From: Lacticaseibacillus porcinae
GTDB taxonomy: Bacteria > Bacillota > Bacilli > Lactobacillales > Lactobacillaceae
Direction of reading: 5' to 3'
DNA: 64,000 nucleotides
NCBI RefSeq assembly: GCF_003946305.1
Contig: NZ_RHNS01000007.1
Coordinates: 62,001-126,000 of the forward strand
Shown here: positions 1 to 7,034 of the stretch, piece after piece
How positions within the stretch are numbered: position 1 is the stretch's first letter
How the letters are laid out: each line of letters starts with the position of its first letter
Made by a program: the position numbers and the translations under genes
The notes under the pieces: model-generated
What the model was told of the DNA's origin: nothing
What the model saw: the letters and a program-made list of their open reading frames with translations, nothing else
Databases searched by the model: none

Positions 1-2
1 GC

Positions 3-68
3 GAATACAACAAAAAACGTCAAAAATTGATAGAATTGCATTCCAGTTATGAACAATCATTGATTTAA
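3..68 (+). CDS. C-terminal end of an unidentified protein (partial)
   Basis: The third frame is open from the window edge to a TAA at 66-68 and encodes about 21 charged residues (EYNKKRQKLIEL...). A terminator hairpin follows 18 bases later, which fits the end of a real gene. The other two forward frames close at bases 28-30 and 50-52. Too short to assign a family. Confidence 0.4.
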   Translation, partial: EYNKKRQKLIELHSSYEQSLI

Positions 69-86
69 TAAGGTTCTTAGAAAATA

Positions 87-122
87 AAATAACACCTGTC
101 GACGAATTGGCAGGTGTTATTT
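87..122. terminator. bidirectional rho-independent terminator
   Basis: Perfect 12-bp inverted repeat (AAATAACACCTG / CAGGTGTTATTT) around a 12-nt loop, with T-rich tracts on both sides. It separates the rightward gene at the window edge from the leftward gene at 141-950 and probably serves both. Confidence 0.85.
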
Positions 123-140
123 TGATGTTTTTTTATAAAA

Positions 141-950
141 CTATTTTTGTTTATTTCGGAAAAGGTAGCTCAACCCCGCGCCACACAAGCCAATGACGAT
201 CACGATGCCGGCGACGCGCTGCCACAACGGGGCATAAGCTTGCATCAATTGGCTGACGATCCCCATAGGCGACCCACCGATCGACCATTGTGCTGATAAA
301 CTCGGCATCCCAGCGGCAATACTCAACAATCCACCGCCGATACCGATGATGTAAGTCAATCGCCCAGTAACGCGCAAGAAACGTTGCCACGAATGCGCAG
401 ACAACCGCATCAGCAATAAAATGATCACTCCAAGGACAGCGGTGACAATGGTGGTCGTTTGCATCATTAAGACTAACATCCCATATGCTGCACCCCAACC
501 ACTTTGCATCAATAACGTCATATCTTTAGATAAGCTTTGCGTGACTTGGGCCACGCGACTGGCCCCTGGGTGTTGTTGGGCCTTGGCAGCTTGTTGATTG
601 ATCGTTGTGGTCAAGCTGGTGACTAACGCCGTCGTGTCAAGCGTCTTTTGAAAGTCAGCACTGGCCATCACCGCTTGATCAGTCAATTGCTTCGATTGCT
701 TGAGGCTGACCAGTTGCGTGTTTTCAGGTAAGGCAATGCCGGCGGTTTTGGCTTGGTTGACTAGCTCAGTATTGAGACTTTGGTTGATTTTGACACTTGC
801 CGGTGCCGTTTGTAATTGTTTGGACACAGACTTTGGGGTGCCAATGGTCAAGGTCATCCCCAAGCTGATGGCAAACATCACCAATAACACACATTCGATC
901 AATCCAAAAAAAGCTAGCCAACCGCGGCTGGTATGTGAAATCTCTGACAT
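141..950 (-). CDS. uncharacterised membrane protein
   Basis: 269 residues, no family recognised. One hydrophobic segment lies at about residues 12-36. A polar region rich in Gln, Ser and Thr (about 37-150) is probably outside the cell. Three or four further membrane segments fill about 150-265, and the end is basic (RNKQK). AGGAG sits just before the ATG. It is the last gene of a tightly packed minus-strand run (2602, 1893, 960, 141; gaps of about 9-13 bases), so it is likely co-transcribed with the hydrolase upstream. The single anchor plus extracytoplasmic domain suggests an envelope role, but nothing shows a function. Confidence 0.75.
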   Translation of the reverse strand: MSEISHTSRGWLAFFGLIECVLLVMFAISLGMTLTIGTPKSVSKQLQTAPASVKINQSLNTELVNQAKTAGIALPENTQLVSLKQSKQLTDQAVMASADFQKTLDTTALVTSLTTTINQQAAKAQQHPGASRVAQVTQSLSKDMTLLMQSGWGAAYGMLVLMMQTTTIVTAVLGVIILLLMRLSAHSWQRFLRVTGRLTYIIGIGGGLLSIAAGMPSLSAQWSIGGSPMGIVSQLMQAYAPLWQRVAGIVIVIGLCGAGLSYLFRNKQK

Positions 951-959
951 GGTTTCTCC

Positions 960-1883
960 TTAGTGCATCTGTGCATTGATAAAGCCGACCACTTTTTGTT
1001 GATAAGTCGCCGGATCATGATAAAAGCTTTGCGCATGACCGGCGCCTTTGACTTTCCACAACTTTTTCGTGCCGTGAGCGGCTTTGTAGAGTTCATCGAC
1101 CATCGCTGTCGGCACGAACGTATCTTTGGTGCCATGAATCAACATGATCGGTCGACTGTTGCGTTGTAAACTCTTGCGCGCATCGGCAGCAAAGACGTTA
1201 TAGCCTGCCTTCAGGCTAGCATACGCTGCGACTGCTGGCACCAATGGCCACTTCGGCAAGTTATACATACTTTTAGCTTGATAGGCGAGTTCGTCGACAA
1301 TACTAGTGTAGCCACAATCTTCAACGATGACCTTGACTTGCTTGGGGAGTTTGAGGCCGCTGACATACATCACCGTTGCCCCACCCATAGATTCGCCGTA
1401 AAGGGCAATTTGTTGATCAGTACCAGTTTTTGCTAAAAGCTTGTCGATCCATTTGCGATAATCTAAACGATCAGGCCAACCATAACCAATGTAATCGCCT
1501 TGAGATTGCCCATGGCCGCGATCATCAGGGGCTAAAACGTTGAACCCAGCATCATGAAACATTTTGATGCGGGCAGCCATGTCTTCTTTTTTCCCCATGT
1601 AACCATGTGCGATCACTACGGTTTTCTTAGAGGTAATGGCCGCTGGGACATAGTCGGCGACTAAGCGTAAGTCTGCTTTGGCTGCTTGCATATGCCAAGT
1701 TTGCTTGGTGGTGTGCGCCAACCACTCCGCCGCAGATTGTTGAATCGCCGGTTGTTTATTGGATAAAAAGTCTTTGTGGCTAGGGACAAAGGCAAATTGA
1801 TAAAAGTAAATGCTAGCGCCTAGTACCCCTAAGCATAAGACGCCGATAACCCCTGAAAATATCCACCAACGCTTTTTATGCAT
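960..1883 (-). CDS. membrane-anchored alpha/beta hydrolase
   Basis: 307 residues. An N-terminal hydrophobic segment (about 6-27) after basic residues looks like a signal anchor, placing the enzyme outside the membrane. The alpha/beta hydrolase fold is supported by an HGYMG oxyanion region near residue 92, the nucleophile elbow GESMGG near 165, an acid in HGTKDTFVP near 252 and a histidine in GAGHAQS near 283. This matches the YqkD/BAAT-like group of serine hydrolases; the substrate (an ester or peptide) cannot be told. GGAGGG precedes the ATG. Nine bases separate it from each neighbour, consistent with an operon. Confidence 0.85.
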   Translation of the reverse strand: MHKKRWWIFSGVIGVLCLGVLGASIYFYQFAFVPSHKDFLSNKQPAIQQSAAEWLAHTTKQTWHMQAAKADLRLVADYVPAAITSKKTVVIAHGYMGKKEDMAARIKMFHDAGFNVLAPDDRGHGQSQGDYIGYGWPDRLDYRKWIDKLLAKTGTDQQIALYGESMGGATVMYVSGLKLPKQVKVIVEDCGYTSIVDELAYQAKSMYNLPKWPLVPAVAAYASLKAGYNVFAADARKSLQRNSRPIMLIHGTKDTFVPTAMVDELYKAAHGTKKLWKVKGAGHAQSFYHDPATYQQKVVGFINAQMH

Positions 1884-1892
1884 GTGTCCCTC

Positions 1893-2588
1893 CTATTGTA
1901 CTTTGGTCCATTCGTCTAATGTTTTACCTTGGGCATCTTTGAGCTGCAACCACGAGTTGGTGCCACCATAATATAGAAACAACCCGACTTCATTGACGCT
2001 ACGCAACACGATTGATGCGGTTGTTTGTGCCTCTGCGATCGCGTTTTGATGATCAGCGCGCAGTTTGTCACCAAACTTGGTATCAATCCCTAATGCCCCA
2101 TCTTTGGTGACATGTGGGGTCATGGAAAGCGTGGCGCCAGGTAAAATTTCCATTTCATTGCGTTTACGCCAATACACAGTGGCCTTTGAGCCATCATGAT
2201 CAATCATAAATGGTGTGTCCGCTAACGTTTTAGTGAAGCGATGCGTCGCTTTAGCTGGGCGCTTCTTCGGTTTTGCTGGCGTTAATTGCACGCCAAAACG
2301 CGATAAGATCTGCTTGACCGTCTCCACGTAAGGTTGTTGTGCCTTAGGGATCGCGTCACCTTGTAAAGCCTTTCGTAAATATTGAGGTTCAGTCGTCCAA
2401 GGTATTGAAATTGCGACATACTCATCGGCATCCCCATCATCAAAGCCAACGAATTGACCGCCTTGCACCCGCAGTACCACCCCATGATCCGGGACTTTTA
2501 ACGCGTGAGTGGCAAACACCAATTGCCCGTTATCATCAGGCAGTAACACCGTCGTTTGGTCATCATTTAAGTCAACGCGCAATTGCAT
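1893..2588 (-). CDS. uncharacterised cytoplasmic protein
   Basis: 231 residues with no signal peptide or membrane segment. It begins with a beta-rich, acidic stretch (MQLRVDLNDDQTTVLL), has a basic linker (KPKKRPAKATHR) near the middle and ends in another beta-rich half. No family recognised. AGGAGG lies in front of the ATG. It sits between the HAD phosphatase and the anchored hydrolase in a likely operon. Confidence 0.7.
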   Translation of the reverse strand: MQLRVDLNDDQTTVLLPDDNGQLVFATHALKVPDHGVVLRVQGGQFVGFDDGDADEYVAISIPWTTEPQYLRKALQGDAIPKAQQPYVETVKQILSRFGVQLTPAKPKKRPAKATHRFTKTLADTPFMIDHDGSKATVYWRKRNEMEILPGATLSMTPHVTKDGALGIDTKFGDKLRADHQNAIAEAQTTASIVLRSVNEVGLFLYYGGTNSWLQLKDAQGKTLDEWTKVQ

Positions 2589-2601
2589 CGTTACCAGCCT
2601 C

Positions 2602-3258
2602 CTAAGCCATCAGTTTGGCAATGCCTGCAGGAATCGCTTGTGGGGTTTCGACGATCGCTGCTGCATGGGCGTTGGTCAATTCTTCTGCCGAGCCGAAGCC
2701 ATAAGTCACCCCAAGAGTTTGGACATGGTTGTTGAACCCGCCTTGCATATCGGTATCACGATCGCCGATCATTAAACTTTCTGCAGTGTTGGCTTGCGCT
2801 TTTTCCAATCCGTATGCTAAGACCGCGGTTTTGGTAGAGCGAATCGATTCGTCAAGCGTTGCCCCATAAACACCAGTGAAGTACTGCCCTAAATCAAAAT
2901 GTTCAATGATGCGATCGACCATCACTTCAGGCTTAGCCGTCGCCACGTTCAAGCGATAACCGGCATTTTGCAAGTCGCTTAACACTTGTTGAATACCTGG
3001 ATACAAATCTAATTCAAAAATCGCGGAATCTGCATATAACTCTTGGTAATACTTCACTGCTTGTGCGCAGTCCGCATCAGTCAACTTCGGAAAGTAGCGC
3101 TTCAAACTGCTAGTGAGGCTTGGGCCGATGAAGGTGCGATATTGCGCATCAGTTAAGCTCGGCAAGTGCATTTGTTGGAGCATGTACTCGATGCCATGGA
3201 TGATGCCGCGGTGAGAATCTGCGATCGTACCGTCAAAATCAAAGAAGAGTTGTTTCAA
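2602..3258 (-). CDS. HAD-superfamily hydrolase, phosphoglycolate phosphatase-like
   Basis: 218 residues. HAD motif I is DFDGTIADS at residues 7-15 (nucleophile and acid Asp), motif II is the T in VATAK near 113, motif III a lysine near 136 and motif IV GDRDTDMQGG near 164. The helical cap between motifs I and II and the overall length fit the Gph/PpaX type, which removes phosphate from small molecules. The specific substrate is unknown. The start is TTG with GAGG seven bases upstream. First gene of the 2602-141 minus-strand run. Confidence 0.85.
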   Translation of the reverse strand: MKQLFFDFDGTIADSHRGIIHGIEYMLQQMHLPSLTDAQYRTFIGPSLTSSLKRYFPKLTDADCAQAVKYYQELYADSAIFELDLYPGIQQVLSDLQNAGYRLNVATAKPEVMVDRIIEHFDLGQYFTGVYGATLDESIRSTKTAVLAYGLEKAQANTAESLMIGDRDTDMQGGFNNHVQTLGVTYGFGSAEELTNAHAAAIVETPQAIPAGIAKLMA

Positions 3259-3329
3259 TCGTCTACCTCGTTTTCGTAATGCTTATAGTTTACAAGAAAA
3301 AGGCGATTGGCTCAAATCTCAAGAAAAAA

Positions 3330-3352
3330 GCTCAGCCATCAGTTGACTGAGC
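3330..3352 (-). terminator. rho-independent terminator after the antiporter
   Basis: On the minus strand, a GCTCAG...CTGAGC stem with a short inner extension is followed by six T residues. It starts five bases after the antiporter stop codon. Confidence 0.75.
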
Positions 3353-3357
3353 GTAGT

Positions 3358-4518
3358 TTAAGCTTCTGCTGCATTTTTGCGGCGCAAGGCATATTTTAAT
3401 AAGAATGGTGCGATCAAGGTGGTTAAGATAATGACGATGATCACACTGGAATAGAAATCTTCATGGAGTAATTTCGCTTCAAAGCCGATTTGGGCAACGA
3501 TCAACGCCATTTCCCCACGCGACACCATGCCAGCGCCGACGACATTGGCATCATGCCACGACTGTCCCGCAAGCTTAGAGCCAAAGCCGCAGCCGACCCA
3601 CTTGGTCAACAACGCGAGCACCGTCATGATGACAATGAAGCCAAGGTCGCGGCCTAAGCCATCTAAGCGCATGTTCAACCCGATGGAAACAAAGAATACT
3701 GGAATGAAGATCCCATAGCCGATCGACGTTAAACTGGCATCGACTTCTCGGCGATAAGGCGTCGTCGACACTGCAACGCCGGCAAAAAACGCCCCAATCA
3801 CTGCAGACATCCCGATAACATCAGCTAAATACGCCATCCCCAAACACAATAGCAGCGACATGATCATCACCGCAGAACTTGGATATAAGCGCTCTGCCAA
3901 ATGCATCAAATAAGGAGCGGCGAACTTCACAACGAGATAAATCACGCCGAAATACAATACTTGACCGATCAAACTTAACCATAACGGCAAGCTAGTGGTT
4001 GATTGTCCTTCGCCAAACACCCCGACGGCAACACTTAAGATGATGACGGTTAAAATGTCATCCACCACCGCAGCGCCTAAGATCGTGGCCCCACTTTTCG
4101 TATCTAAAGCTTTCAGTTCCTTCAGCACTTCCACAGAAATTGACACTGAAGTCGCCGCGTAAGTGATCCCTAAGAAACTCGCTGCCACAAAGTTGAAGCC
4201 CCAAGCTCTTGCAAAGGCAAAAATCGCAAACACCGGGACGATGACGCCGATCACTGCGACTAAGACGCCTGGGCGAAAATACTTTTTGAGCATGGTGAGA
4301 TCAGACTCAAGGCCGGCGATAAACATTAAGAAGATCACGCCGATCTCTGCAAAATCTGACACCAATTGCGTCGGCTGGACCCAATTCAACAAAGCTGGGC
4401 CTAGCAACACACCTGCAAGTAATTCACCGATAACTGCGGGGATGCCGAGTTTCAAGCTGAAATGTGCAAACATCATGGTCGTTAACAAGATCAAAGCTAG
4501 TGTCCCTAAATACCCCAT
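3358..4518 (-). CDS. cation:proton antiporter, CPA2 family (NapA/KefB-like)
   Basis: 386 residues, about 12 hydrophobic segments along the whole length. Family signs are IMFIAGLESDL at about residues 64-74 and an adjacent acidic pair in VVDDILTVIIL near 152, matching the paired aspartates of electrogenic Na+/H+ antiporters such as NapA. There is no C-terminal TrkA-N domain, so it is the short form rather than full-length KefB/C. The likely role is Na+ or K+ extrusion in exchange for protons. AGGGGGAG precedes the ATG and a terminator follows directly, so it is probably transcribed alone. Confidence 0.85.
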   Translation of the reverse strand: MGYLGTLALILLTTMMFAHFSLKLGIPAVIGELLAGVLLGPALLNWVQPTQLVSDFAEIGVIFLMFIAGLESDLTMLKKYFRPGVLVAVIGVIVPVFAIFAFARAWGFNFVAASFLGITYAATSVSISVEVLKELKALDTKSGATILGAAVVDDILTVIILSVAVGVFGEGQSTTSLPLWLSLIGQVLYFGVIYLVVKFAAPYLMHLAERLYPSSAVMIMSLLLCLGMAYLADVIGMSAVIGAFFAGVAVSTTPYRREVDASLTSIGYGIFIPVFFVSIGLNMRLDGLGRDLGFIVIMTVLALLTKWVGCGFGSKLAGQSWHDANVVGAGMVSRGEMALIVAQIGFEAKLLHEDFYSSVIIVIILTTLIAPFLLKYALRRKNAAEA

Positions 4519-4540
4519 GGTGCTCCCCCTTTTTGAAAAA

Positions 4541-5059
4541 CTAGTCTAACAACAATTGATAGGCATTGCGTTCAGGTACTGGTTCATCGAGATACACAAT
4601 GCCGCGGAATTGATACCCTGCGGCTTTGATCACATGCTGCATGATTTGATTCTGGGCGTGAGTGTCGATGCGCAAGTCGCGATAACCAAGTGAATAAGCT
4701 TCAGTGGTTAAGTTACTCATGAAGAATTTGCTGAGTTGTTGGCCGCGGACTTTACCGTCTAAGGCAAAACGATGGATCATCATGTAATTGCGATCGCCGA
4801 TCCAACCGTCACCATCGATACGTTTGTAAAAAGGATCTGGCCCGTCGATCAAACTTCCAGTGCCAGCGACTTTGCCGTCAACGATCAACACGCGGTTGGT
4901 TTCATCATCGATATCTTTTTGGACGGCGGCGCGGTCAGGATAAGTGCCTTGCCACTGATCAATGCCTTGTTGTGCGAGAAATTCCCGCGCCGATTGAATA
5001 ATCGCCAAAATCGAATCGATATCGTCTTGCGTCCCTGGACGAACAAAAATAGCAGCCAT
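4541..5059 (-). CDS. GNAT-family N-acetyltransferase
   Basis: About 172 residues. The GNAT pattern is visible: an N-terminal FVRPGTQDDI strand-helix, a central MMIHRFALDGKVRGQQLSKFF segment matching the acetyl-CoA pyrophosphate loop (VRGQQL) and a C-terminal GYRDLRIDTHAQN strand. The acceptor is unknown. The start at 5059 is preferred over an in-frame ATG at 5092 because GGAGG lies eight bases before it; the longer reading would translate through its own ribosome site. Confidence 0.85.
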   Translation of the reverse strand: MAAIFVRPGTQDDIDSILAIIQSAREFLAQQGIDQWQGTYPDRAAVQKDIDDETNRVLIVDGKVAGTGSLIDGPDPFYKRIDGDGWIGDRNYMMIHRFALDGKVRGQQLSKFFMSNLTTEAYSLGYRDLRIDTHAQNQIMQHVIKAAGYQFRGIVYLDEPVPERNAYQLLLD

Positions 5060-5159
5060 ATGGACAACCTCCAAAAATGTGATTGTTTCCATTGTCTGCT
5101 ATTTGAGATGAGAATTCAATTAAATCCTTTGTGGCTTTTCATACAAAGGTGGCGGGAGG

Positions 5160-5340
5160 TTTTGAATTTGGGCCTCCAGCTGGCTCGCTTGGCGTGGTGA
5201 GGGTCCTCGGGGGAGCTAACTTGAGTCATTCGCGTTGCTCATGACTCAAGTGGATCTCCCCTGCGGCTTTCTGTAAGCGACACGTCGCTAACAGAAATCT
5301 CACTATGCAGTGGCGGCCAGCTTCCGGCCCAAATTCAAAA
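5160..5340 (-). repeat. branched palindromic element, copy A (inverted)
   Basis: Outer arms at 5160-5184 and 5316-5340 pair at 22 of 25 positions (TTTTGAATTTGGGCC and AGCTGGC blocks). Inside lie two more hairpins: 5210-5261, where CTTGAGTCAT pairs with ATGACTCAAG and GGGGAG with CTCCCC; and 5268-5297, TTTCTGT-A-AGCGAC with GTCGCT-A-ACAGAAA. Read on the minus strand it shares motif order with copy C at 12744-12933: GGAAGCTGG, TTAGCGA/TCGCTTA, GGAGATCCACTT/AAGTTAGC, CCGAGGACCCTCAC, CCAGCTGGAGG. Part of a 579-base gap between genes, with no credible ORF. Confidence 0.85.
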
Positions 5341-5400
5341 CGCGGCGACGTGACTGACGCGGCAATATGACGCAAACGATCATCTCGTTGCATCTTCATG

Positions 5401-5426
5401 TGACCACTCAAATTTGTGAGTGGTCA
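5401..5426. repeat. perfect 10-bp hairpin between palindromic elements
   Basis: TGACCACTCA and TGAGTGGTCA pair perfectly around a 6-nt loop. There is no T tract, so it is not a standard terminator. It stands between palindromic copies A and B. Confidence 0.6.
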
Positions 5427-5464
5427 ACGAATGTCATTCAGTGAGCGGAGGTAAAAAGTGGGGA

Positions 5465-5606
5465 GGCGGACTGGACGTCAGCCGTGGAGCGCTTAGCGAT
5501 TTATCGCTTAGCGCTCAGTGAGAAGGAGATCCACTTTGCGTTTATGAGCGTAGCGAATGCAAAGTTAGCTCCGACGAACGACACCGCGTTCCACGTCCAG
5601 TCCGCC
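5465..5606 (+). repeat. branched palindromic element, copy B
   Basis: Outer arms are a perfect 14-bp inverted repeat (5465-5478 / 5593-5606, GGCGGACTGGACGT). Inside are a hairpin at 5488-5516 built on TTAGCGA-TTTA-TCGCTTA with GAGCGC/GCGCTC extensions, and a second at 5525-5571 with GGAGATCCACTT and AAGTTAGCTCC, TGC/GCA pairing and GAGCGTAGCGA in the loop. Smaller and more divergent than copies A and C but with the same two inner motifs. Confidence 0.8.
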
Positions 5607-5638
5607 GGAACATTTTTTACCGGTCCTCGCCTTAACGC

Positions 5639-5980
5639 TTATTCCCCGTCGTCGTGTTGGGCAAGTAAATGCGGGTTGTGGTGATGCATGCCAGGTTTGC
5701 CATGATGGCCATGGCGGCAGCCGGGATGATGCTTGCCGTGAAATTCAATCATGGCTTTCATGCGGATCTGCTTGGTTTGTTCTTTGGCAATACGCACTTC
5801 TTGATGACCGCGAATGATCGCGACTGCACCAGCAATGGACAACGCCACAATGCTAGCGTGTAAGGCGGCAAGTGGCATGATCAAATCAGGATTTTCAGAA
5901 ACAGTTTGATCGAAGGTATTCAAAGGACCAGTCGTGGCATCAACAATTTTATTGGCAATTTGTTTTGCGTCTTTAAACAT
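5639..5980 (-). CDS. small membrane protein with His-rich tail
   Basis: 113 residues, no known family. A soluble N-terminal part (about 1-35) is followed by one hydrophobic segment near 36-57 (AALHASIVALSIAGAVAII), a charged stretch with several Gln and Lys, and a histidine-rich tail from about residue 80 (HGKHHPGCRHGHHG, then MHHHNPH). The tail could bind a metal such as Ni, Zn or Cu; this is inference from composition. AGGAGG is correctly placed before the ATG. It lies 25 bases upstream of nothing co-directional except the peptidase gene that ends at 6005. Confidence 0.75.
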   Translation of the reverse strand: MFKDAKQIANKIVDATTGPLNTFDQTVSENPDLIMPLAALHASIVALSIAGAVAIIRGHQEVRIAKEQTKQIRMKAMIEFHGKHHPGCRHGHHGKPGMHHHNPHLLAQHDDGE

Positions 5981-6004
5981 GGTGAATCCTCCTTGTAATT
6001 GTGG

Positions 6005-6907
6005 CTAGGCGTTTTGTTGTTGGAGCCATTCGCCTAAATGTTTGAAGTAATCATCTGGATTGTCTAACATTTGACCATGTCCTGCATCAGGGGTGATGTG
6101 CAAGGTGCTATTTGGAATTTCGTCGTTCATCCGCCGAGCGGCATCAAGGGGCATGGTTTCATGGCCGCCGAAGGTCAAGTAAGCTGGGACTTTAATGTCT
6201 TTCATCGACCCGCGGCGATCCCAGTCTTTCAAAGCGCCGACCATGACGAATTCATTGTCGCCTTGGAAGTAGTTGTACACTGCCGTCCCCATGGTTGAGA
6301 TCAAATGCCGCGGTTGGGCATCGGCTTGGTGATGCAAGTAATGTTCACCAAGTTCAGCAACTAACGCTTCATAGCGTGGTTCGCTAAAGGCGTGGCGGGC
6401 TTCAACGTCATGCATATAAGCCAAGTCGTCGGCGTTGAACATGCTGTCGCGAATGGCGTTGACGTTTTGCAAATATTCATCTAAGTTGTCAATCATTGAT
6501 GACAAAATGACCCCAGCTAAATGTTCGGGATAACGTAAGGCGTATTCGATTGCCAATACGCCGCCCCATGACTGTCCAAGTAAATAGAAGTGATCAAGGC
6601 CGAGTTTTTGGCGAACTTCCTCAACTTCTGAGACATAGTAGTCGATGTTGAGAAACTTTTTGCGATTGTCAGGATCTGAGAAATCCGGTTGATCAGAGAA
6701 AAATGACCCTAATTGATCGTAGCGGGTAACGGTGACGCCGTATGGTGCTAAGCGCTCGCCGAAGTTTTCGAACACTTCATTGGTGCCACCAGGGCCACCG
6801 TGTAAGGTCATTAAGTGAATCGGGCCAGCGCCGGTGGTTTGCGTCCACAGGTGATACCCGTTGTCTAAGGTGATAAAGCGTGTGCCGTTTGCTTTGTATT
6901 TTGCCAA
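6005..6907 (-). CDS. prolyl-iminopeptidase-like serine peptidase (S33 family)
   Basis: 300 residues from the preferred TTG start. Alpha/beta hydrolase signs of the PepI/S33 group: HGGPGG oxyanion motif near residue 36, nucleophile elbow GQSWGG near 110, an acid in the C-terminal third and a histidine in DAGHGQML near the end. PepI removes N-terminal proline from peptides in lactic acid bacteria and is usually about 295-300 residues. The start at 6907 has GGGAG eight bases upstream and lies just after a TATAAT promoter; longer in-frame readings (6922 ATG, 6961 TTG) would begin at or before the transcription start. No signal peptide, so cytoplasmic. Confidence 0.8.
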   Translation of the reverse strand: MAKYKANGTRFITLDNGYHLWTQTTGAGPIHLMTLHGGPGGTNEVFENFGERLAPYGVTVTRYDQLGSFFSDQPDFSDPDNRKKFLNIDYYVSEVEEVRQKLGLDHFYLLGQSWGGVLAIEYALRYPEHLAGVILSSMIDNLDEYLQNVNAIRDSMFNADDLAYMHDVEARHAFSEPRYEALVAELGEHYLHHQADAQPRHLISTMGTAVYNYFQGDNEFVMVGALKDWDRRGSMKDIKVPAYLTFGGHETMPLDAARRMNDEIPNSTLHITPDAGHGQMLDNPDDYFKHLGEWLQQQNA

Positions 6908-6931
6908 AAAATCAACTCCCATCTGCCTACT

Positions 6932-6961
6932 ATTATAGGCGAATGGAAACGGTTTTGCCAA
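6932..6961 (-). promoter_or_regulatory. promoter of the iminopeptidase gene
   Basis: On the minus strand a TTGGCA -35 is 18 bases from a perfect TATAAT -10 (6932-6937). The stretch GGCAAAACCGTTTCC across the -35 and spacer loosely resembles a catabolite (cre) site. Predicted transcription start is near 6925. Confidence 0.6.
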
Positions 6962-7034
6962 AATTGTCTTAACTTGTGCATCTAACTACCCTGTTTGCTT
7001 CAGCATTGGTTAAAATAGAAGTAGGAGGTGGCGT

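Noticed and set aside
4163-4549. Plus-strand ORF opposite the antiporter gene
   Set aside because: Shadow of the well-supported minus-strand gene; Lys/Thr/Ile-rich low-complexity translation.
5226-5411. ORFs within the palindromic elements
   Set aside because: They follow the inverted-repeat symmetry rather than codon structure and have no ribosome sites.
5160-5606. Palindromes A and B as ordinary terminators
   Set aside because: They lack T tracts, are far longer than terminators and contain several separate conserved hairpins.
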